From assembly GCA_014706385.1 (NCBI GenBank), contig JACGZH010000008.1, positions 868,001-932,000 of the forward strand: a DNA stretch of 64,000 nucleotides, read 5' to 3'. Shown here piece after piece: positions 57,208-64,000 of this stretch; positions within the stretch are counted from its first letter, which is position 1; every line of letters starts with the position of its first letter. A program made the position numbers and the translations under genes. The notes beneath the pieces were generated by a model. The model did no database searches. It had not been told where the DNA came from and saw only the letters and a program-made list of their open reading frames with translations. This stretch comes from Phaffia rhodozyma (lineage: Eukaryota; Basidiomycota; Tremellomycetes; Cystofilobasidiales; Mrakiaceae).

Positions 57208-60200
57208 ATGGCACGAGGTGGAAACCCAATTTTTGGACTAACCTCTGGCAGAGGTACCGGTGGACGAGGCAGAGGTCGCGGAGGTAGATCCAACACTCAG
57301 TTCACTGGGAGTCGTCGAGGGGGTCATGGTGCCGCTAACGGCAAAGGTTCAGGTCCAGCTCCAGTTAGAGCAGACGATGGTTCTGCACAAGTGGAGAAGT
57401 TCGAGGATATCAGAGTCAAAGATGAGATCGACGAGAAACTTGGTTTCTGGAGGTGGGAAGGGGGAGGAGGAGGCGCAACAGGCGAAGAGGATTCTAAGAT
57501 TGGCTGGCTGGTCAATATGCATCAGGTACGTCGTCCTCAAACCTAACTATCAAGTCTCCTACCGTCTTAGTCGGGGCAGAAACACTAAACACCTTCACCT
57601 TGCTTTTTTCGTCGTCGTACAAATTCTGTTGACAGACCCTAACGCAGGACGAACACATTGCAGGAGGTCGTCAAGCGATCGACCTGTACTTCATTCAAGA
57701 CGACGGAGGCATGTTCAAGAGCACGATGCCATTTGAGCCATATTTTTTTGTCGGATGCAAGGTTGGTCAATCATCTCAATGGTTTCTAGACAACATGCTA
57801 ACTAGTTTCTGTTTTTTAAAGCTTGGAACGGAGACGATAGTTGAAGAGTGGCTTATGAAGAAATACGAAGGTCTTCTCATCAAAGTCAGCCGAACACGGA
57901 AGGAGGATCTCAAACTCGTTTGTCGCTTCCCTTCGTTATAATTCCTACTCTTGTTTATCTCAACTGAATCATCGTCATTCGTTGTTTTCACTAGCCAAAC
58001 CATCTGAAGGGCTATCGACCAACGTTTCTTCAACTTTTCTTCTATAACACCGCCGACCTTTACGCTGTGCGCCGCGAAATCGTTCCACTCGCGCTCTCGA
58101 ACCGGTCAAAACTTGATGCTGTTGATGCCTATGCCGAGGTTGTTCAAGCCACTATGGGCGTTGAGATTGAGCAAGGGTTCGGCGAGGACAGCATAGGTCA
58201 GAGTTGGGCGGGAGAAGGAATGAAGAGAGGAAGAGACTTGGATCCAAGTGAATGTTTGAATGACGTGAGGGAATACGACGTGAATTATTACTTACGAGTA
58301 GCTATTGATCTAGGTCCGTCAGTTTAATCTTTGGGGCGGGTTATTGGACACTCCTCTAACGCCTGTTTTTGTTCCCACCTTCATAAATGATGACCCTATA
58401 GACATCCGAGTGGGACTTTGGTACACCGTCAAGTCCATGTTTGGTTCAATATCTCTGAAAACGATCACAGAACGAGTGAAGAGAGCCGAACCGGTCGTCA
58501 TGGCATTCGATATCGAGACCTCAAAATCGCCCCTTAAATTCCCTGACCAGCAGGTCGATCAGATCATGATGATCTCCTACATGGTTGACGGAATGGGCTA
58601 TCTCATCACAAACAGAGAGATCGTGAGTGAGGACATTGAGGATTTCGAATACACCCCGAAACCAGAGTACGAAGGCCCATTCACAATCTTCAACGAGCCC
58701 GATGAGGTGCGCTTTCTATATTTATTCTTCTGACTTTTTACTCTTTGTTAAGCCTCAGATAAGGTACTTGGATCTGACCGAGAATCCTTCAATTTGATGA
58801 CATTAGGCAGCGCTCATCAGAAGATGGTTTGAGCATGTCCGAGATGTTCGACCGACCGTCATCGCTACCTTCAACGGAGATGCTTTCGATTTTCCCTTCG
58901 TCGATGCTCGAGCCAACTTTCATGGTATCAGCATGTTTAACGAGATTGGCTTCATGAAAGATCAGGAGGATGAGTACAAGTCGAGGAGTTGTGTTCATAT
59001 GGACTGTTTCAGGCATGTCTCCAAAATTCCTGCTTCTTTCTCTCAAGTGACACAAGCTATCCTCTTATGGCTGACTGATCCTGATACCGTGCTTGCTGTC
59101 GTTCACAGATGGGTCAAGCGTGACTCATATTTGCCTCAAGGAAGTCAAGGTCTAAAGGCAGTCACGACTTATAAGCTTGGTTATCAGCCTATCGAACTCG
59201 ATCCAGAGCTTATGACTCCGTGCGTTTCCAGTTCGATTGCTCTCTATTTCCGTCTTTTATCTGTGCAGATGATTGACCGCTGTTTTGCTCTCCTTGACGC
59301 ATGCCTTTTTGATGAATTGTTAGGTATGCAATTGAACAACCTCAAATTCTAGCCCAGTACTCTGTGTCAGATGCAGTAGCAACGTATTACCTTTACATGA
59401 CTTATGTCCATCCGTTCGTCTTCTCTTTGTGTAACATTATTCCATTGAATCCGGATGAAGTGTTGAGGAAGGGGACAGGTACACTTTGCGAGACGCTGCT
59501 AATGGTAAGACTCCTAAACTATCTTGGCTCAACTTATCCCCTTTTGTCCAATCATTTGACCTGCTTTTCCCCTTTTATTTTTATTTTTATGATTAGGTGG
59601 AAGCCTTCAAAGGAGAAATCATCATGCCGAATCGATATGAAGAACCTTACGGGAACATGTACGAGGGCCATCTCTTATCTTCGGAGACGTATGTCGGTGG
59701 TCACGTCGAAGCTCTGGAGGCCGGTGTTTTCAGAAGTGATATACCAACAAATTTCAAAGTAGTACCGACCGCTATGCAACAGGTGTGTCATATCTCTAGT
59801 TCTTGTACACCCTGAAGCTTGCCACGATGAAACTGAAGGAGGTCTCGGCGGTCTCTCTCTTCAGCTCATCGATGATCTAGACTCCGCGCTCAGATTTAGT
59901 CTGGTAACAGAGGGAAATGTCAATCTAGCCGACGTTGAGAATTACGACGAAGTCAAAGGCCAAATCCAGTCTGCGCTCGAAGAACTCCGTGACAATCCAT
60001 CTCGAATGGATAAACCTCTGATCTACCATCTGGATGTGGCGGCTATGTATCCGAATATCATGTTGTCCAATCGGTTACAACCCGATTCAATTGTGGATGA
60101 ATCGATGTGCGCGACGTGCGATTACAACCGTCCGGACAAAACGTGTGATCGTCGTATGCAATGGGCCTGGCGTGGAGAATATTTCCCCGCGAAGAGGGAC

Positions 60201-63200
60201 GAATTCAACATGGTCAAGAACGCGTTGGAACAAGAATCGTTTCCGCCGAAATGGCCATCAGGACCGAGTCGCCGGTTCGTCGACTTGACTCAAGTGGAAC
60301 AATCGACACTTTTACATAAACGATTGGGTGATTACTCTCGAAAAGTATACCGAAAGACTCACGAGACCAAGATCATTAACAAGGAGGCAATCGTATGTCA
60401 GCGAGAGAATCCATTCTATATCGACACTGTACGGGCTTTCCGAGATCGTCGATACGAGTACAAAGGTCTACACAAAACCTGGAAGAAGAATCTCGACAAG
60501 GCCGCCACCGGAGGAGGTTCCCTTGCTGAAATCACTGAGGCTAAAGGAATGATTGTCATTTACGATTCGCTCCAGCTTGCTCACAAGTGCATTCTCAACT
60601 CTTTCTACGGATATGTCATGCGGAAGGGAGCGAGGTGGTACTCGATGGAGATGGCAGGTATCACCTGTCTCACTGGAGCTACCATCATTCAGATGGCTCG
60701 AGAATTGGTCGAACAGATTGGGCGGCCGCTTGAGCTCGATACCGATGGAATTTGGTGCATGCTTCCTGGAACGTTCCCTGAAGACTTCAACTTTCAACTT
60801 AAAGGAGGTAAGAAGTTTGGTGTATCGTATCCTTGCACGATGCTTAACCATCTTGTGCACGCCAAATTCACGAACGATCAGTACCATGAAATCGTCGATA
60901 AAGAACGTGGCACATACGCCGTGAGAAGTGAGAATTCGATCTTCTTCGAGTTAGATGGACCCTACAAGGCGATGATCCTACCATCTTCCAAGGAGGAAGA
61001 CAAATTGCTCAAGAAGCGATATGCTGTGTTCAATCCAGATAATTCGCTTGCGGAGTTAAAAGGTTTCGAGATCAAACGTCGTGGAGAGCTTCAGTTGATC
61101 AAGATTTTCCAAGCTCAGATCTTCGAGAAATTTCTACTAGGGACCACCACAGAGGAGTGTTACGCGGCTGTTGCGCAGGTCGCTAATCAATGGCTTGACG
61201 TTCTTCAAAGTAAAGCGGCTAGCTTAGAGGACAATGAGTTGGTTGAATTAATCTCTGAAAATCGAAGTATGTCCAAGACGTTAGCAGAATATGGATCACA
61301 AAAGTCGACTTCGATCAGCACGGCCAGGCGACTGGCTGAGTTTTTAGGAGACCAAATGGTCAAGGACAAGGGACTTGCCTGCAAGTTCATCATCTCTGCC
61401 AAACCTCACGGAGCACCAGTGACAGAACGGGCGGTACCGATTGCAATTTTCGATGCAGAGCCGACAGTCATGAAGCACTTTCTACGCAAATGGCTCAAGG
61501 ACAACAGGTAAAAAAATTCCCTCTTCAATTTGTATCGATCACGAAAAGAAAAACTAATCTAATATTTCTACGACGTATACGTTCAGTATCGTCGACTTCG
61601 ATCTTCGCTCAATCTTGGATTGGGAGTATTACACTGAACGTCTAGGATCAGTCATTCAGAAGCTCATCACGATCCCTGCCGCTCTACAGAAAGTCTCAAA
61701 CGTAGGTTAAAAATCTCACCTTGTCGTGTACATGATCTAGAATCGACTGACCAACATACTATTTTCTTTGTTAACACTGCAATCAGCCGGTACCCCGAGT
61801 TCGTCATCCAGATTGGCTGCATAAACGGGTGGCCACGAAGGAGGACAAATTCCAACAGCACAAACTTACGGATATGTTTGCTCGACAAAACGCTGCCAAC
61901 TCTTCTGTTCTGCTGTCAGCTGACATGGAAGATTTTGGAAAACCTTCGGCATCGAGCAACGGCGCGCTCGCAGTCGCACGAACCACGCATCGACAATCAA
62001 AAGTTCAACAAGAAGAGGCTGTTGTTCAAAAGATCGAACTTCCGTTGAGAGATGTAAATCTAAACTATCCAGGTTGGGTTTCCGGGATGAAAAAGAAATG
62101 GAAGAAACAGAGAGATGTTAGGGCGCGTGGCATGGTGTCCGGGGGAAACGGTGGAGCCAGATCCGGATACGACAACAGTTCAATCTCCTCTTTGTTCCGA
62201 CAGAGGACTTTTGGGTTGAGCTCATTGACGTGGGAAGTCATTCAGGTCACGCCGACTTCCCGACCGGGGTTGTTCAATTTATGGCTTCTGATTGATAACA
62301 GTCTTCAAAAAGTCAAACTTCGTATTCCTCGACAGTTCTATCTAAATCTTCGATCTCCCCCGGAAAAAGACACGTTCTTGCCCATATATCAGGCCGAGCC
62401 TCTCGTGAGAACACTTCCAAGAAACCATCCATGTCTAAACTTATTCCGGATCAAAGTCGACGAACAGCTTTATCTTGAAGGAGAATCTCACTTCTCGACG
62501 TTAATTAATAACCCAAAAGTCGATGGTGTATATGAACTCCAAGTAAGTACCAGCTCATTTGTTTAGCAGGTCATGAAATGATTGCTCATATGATATCTTG
62601 CAATTTGTGACCAGATTCCTTTGGTTGTAAGAGCTCTTCTTCAATTTGGAAACACATGCGCACTTGACAAGACTGTGAAGGGAGGCCTTAATAAAGGACT
62701 TGATGAAGGTTTCGACCTTGATCAACTGGAACGGATTGGACCTTCTCTCTCAAAGCGGCCGTATCTCAACGGTGGACAAGGTATAAGATTCATCTTCGTC
62801 TACCATTCCACTCAAGACAGCCGTCATCTTCTTGGTCTCTTCGCTCCTGGTCAAACCGCGCGAGTGATGTCAATCGATAGTGCCCGAGCTCGTCAACAAA
62901 TCAACCATCTTCCCAAGTTCTATGCCGAACGGCATTCAAAATCACCTGATACCTTTCTGAAGAGTAATCTGTTCGACTACCCTGAAGAACATGACTTCGA
63001 GGTCTCGTATCATTTGACTGATCAGGCAGGTTTCTCCGCCTTCAATAAAGAGCTCCTCAATCTCTCTTCCCGAAGTCAACCTACAGTCCTTGTTGCCTTT
63101 ACATCTCAACCGCAACAATTCTTTGAGCAACGTGTGTCTGCATTTGGAAATTACCCAGTCGTCATGATGCACAGTAGCAAAGAAAGCGGGTCATCACTCA

Positions 63201-64000
63201 TGTGGCTCAATCATACGACCCGTCGAATGGTTGTTGCTTATCTCAGCATGGAAGCTCGACTCAGGGATCTAATCGAGGTTGCTCGTCATCATGATGTACC
63301 GGTCGGTAACCTTGAGGCAGATGCCCCTCTCTTCCTCGCAGATATTGACTTTGCCCGCCGGCTGCAGTCTCAGGATGCTGTTCTCTGGTGGTCGGCAGGC
63401 CCAAGACCCGATTTAGGTGGACTCGAAGATGATGCAAATACTCCACAAGCTATTGATGAACTCGCTAGTCCAGAGTTCTCAAACGCTGGTTGTTACACCA
63501 ACGTTACTTTCCGTATCGCAGTCCAAGATCTCGCTATCGACGCCATTCTTCAATCAGCTTTGGTCAACGAGCTCGAAGGTAGTGGATCGGGGTCCATGGC
63601 ATTTGATTCAGCCTCGCACACTTTAGACGATTATTCGAGAGGAAGCGCCCACGCGTCCCTTACATTGGGGGATGCTGTCTTATCAACCCAAACGTTTGGA
63701 ATACTCAAGTCGATGGTCAAGTCATGGTATCTCAATAAAGCTCGACTGTCTGGTGACGTTCCTGTGGCCGATATGCTGGTGGATAACTTCTGGAGATGGA
63801 TCAGTTCCAGCTCGTCTGCAATGTTTGATCCCGGCGTGCATCGATTCCTTCATGGGTTGATGAAGAAGACATTTATTCAACTCTTGGCCGAATTTAAACG
63901 ACTGGGGTCCTCTGTTGTATATGCTGATTTTAACGAGATCATCCTGTTGACGTCGAAACCATCGACAATCAACACCGTTGCATACGCAAAGTATCTTCTT
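57208..64000 (+). CDS. POL2: DNA polymerase epsilon catalytic subunit, 3' part cut by window edge
   Basis: The leading-strand replicative polymerase with 3'-5' proofreading. The start is ATG 57208, followed by a Gly/Arg-rich leader ([16 protein letters not shown]). Family blocks: [17 protein letters not shown]; exonuclease [14 protein letters not shown]; exonuclease [20 protein letters not shown]; later exonuclease block [14 protein letters not shown]. Polymerase motif A is [20 protein letters not shown]; the region around [20 protein letters not shown] is motif B; motif C is [18 protein letters not shown]. The CxxC cluster in [19 protein letters not shown] matches the Pol epsilon iron-sulfur/zinc region. 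Bases 60006-61511 are one long exon. The final open frame from about 62615 to 64000 is the start of the inactive C-terminal module ([20 protein letters not shown]). The C-terminal zinc fingers lie beyond the window. Catalytic aspartates and DIE are present, so both activities should be intact. Confidence 0.97.

Noticed and set aside
1..64000. tRNA, rRNA, transposon or CRISPR features
   Set aside because: No convincing cloverleaf B-box, rRNA core, reverse transcriptase/transposase motif or regular spaced repeat was seen by eye. A tRNAscan or repeat-library run would be decisive.

Overview
The window is nuclear DNA of an intron-dense fungus. Most genes are cut by many short introns (about 40-120 bases, GT..AG with CTNAC-like branch points), genes are tightly packed on both strands, and the gene set combines a CRIB-containing WASP, OPI1, a DUF3684-type GHKL protein and Pol epsilon. 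This fits a basidiomycete, most likely a Tremellomycetes-type yeast. That placement is inference from gene structure and protein flavour, not from a marker gene. No rRNA, tRNA, transposon, CRISPR array or prokaryotic feature was recognised.

Layout. 1-9 kb, all on the minus strand: a RhoGEF cut by the left edge, a WASP homologue, a GGA-type VHS-GAT clathrin adaptor without an obvious ear domain, and the ESCRT-I subunit VPS37. 9-18 kb, all plus: an unrecognised mitochondrially targeted protein, a GCFC/PAXBP1-like splicing protein, an F-box-like protein, and the Mediator kinase CDK8/SSN3. 18-29 kb, minus: a giant sacsin-like GHKL/DUF3684 protein that carries a C-terminal HExxH motif, then the lipid-synthesis repressor OPI1. 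29-34.9 kb, mostly plus: a membrane SDR, a small two-exon gene (minus), a LEA-like Ala-rich protein, the ESCRT-III-like IST1, and a small acidic glycine-zipper membrane protein. 35-43 kb: the spliceosomal cyclophilin CWC27 (minus), peroxin PEX16 (plus), and a secreted GDSL phospholipase-like gene (minus). 43.6-50.9 kb: a RING-like plus RRM protein (plus), a poorly defined coiled-coil/tail-anchored gene (minus), and an RNase MRP/P subunit of the SNM1/RPR2 family (minus). 51-55.4 kb: the NEDD8 E1 subunit UBA3 (plus) and casein kinase II beta (minus). 57.2 kb to the right edge: the catalytic subunit of DNA polymerase epsilon (POL2), incomplete at its 3' end.

Functional grouping. Several genes belong to endocytosis and endosome sorting (RhoGEF, WASP, GGA, VPS37, IST1), to RNA processing (GCFC, CWC27, SNM1/RPR2), or to transcription control (CDK8, OPI1). 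Most are conserved housekeeping genes. The points most worth a second look are the GHKL + HExxH protein, the paired MCB (ACGCGT) sites ahead of POL2, the RING-RRM gene built with 18- and 33-base exons, the ear-less GGA, and several orphan small or low-complexity genes. Intron/exon joins were read by eye; gene ends are more certain than internal joins.
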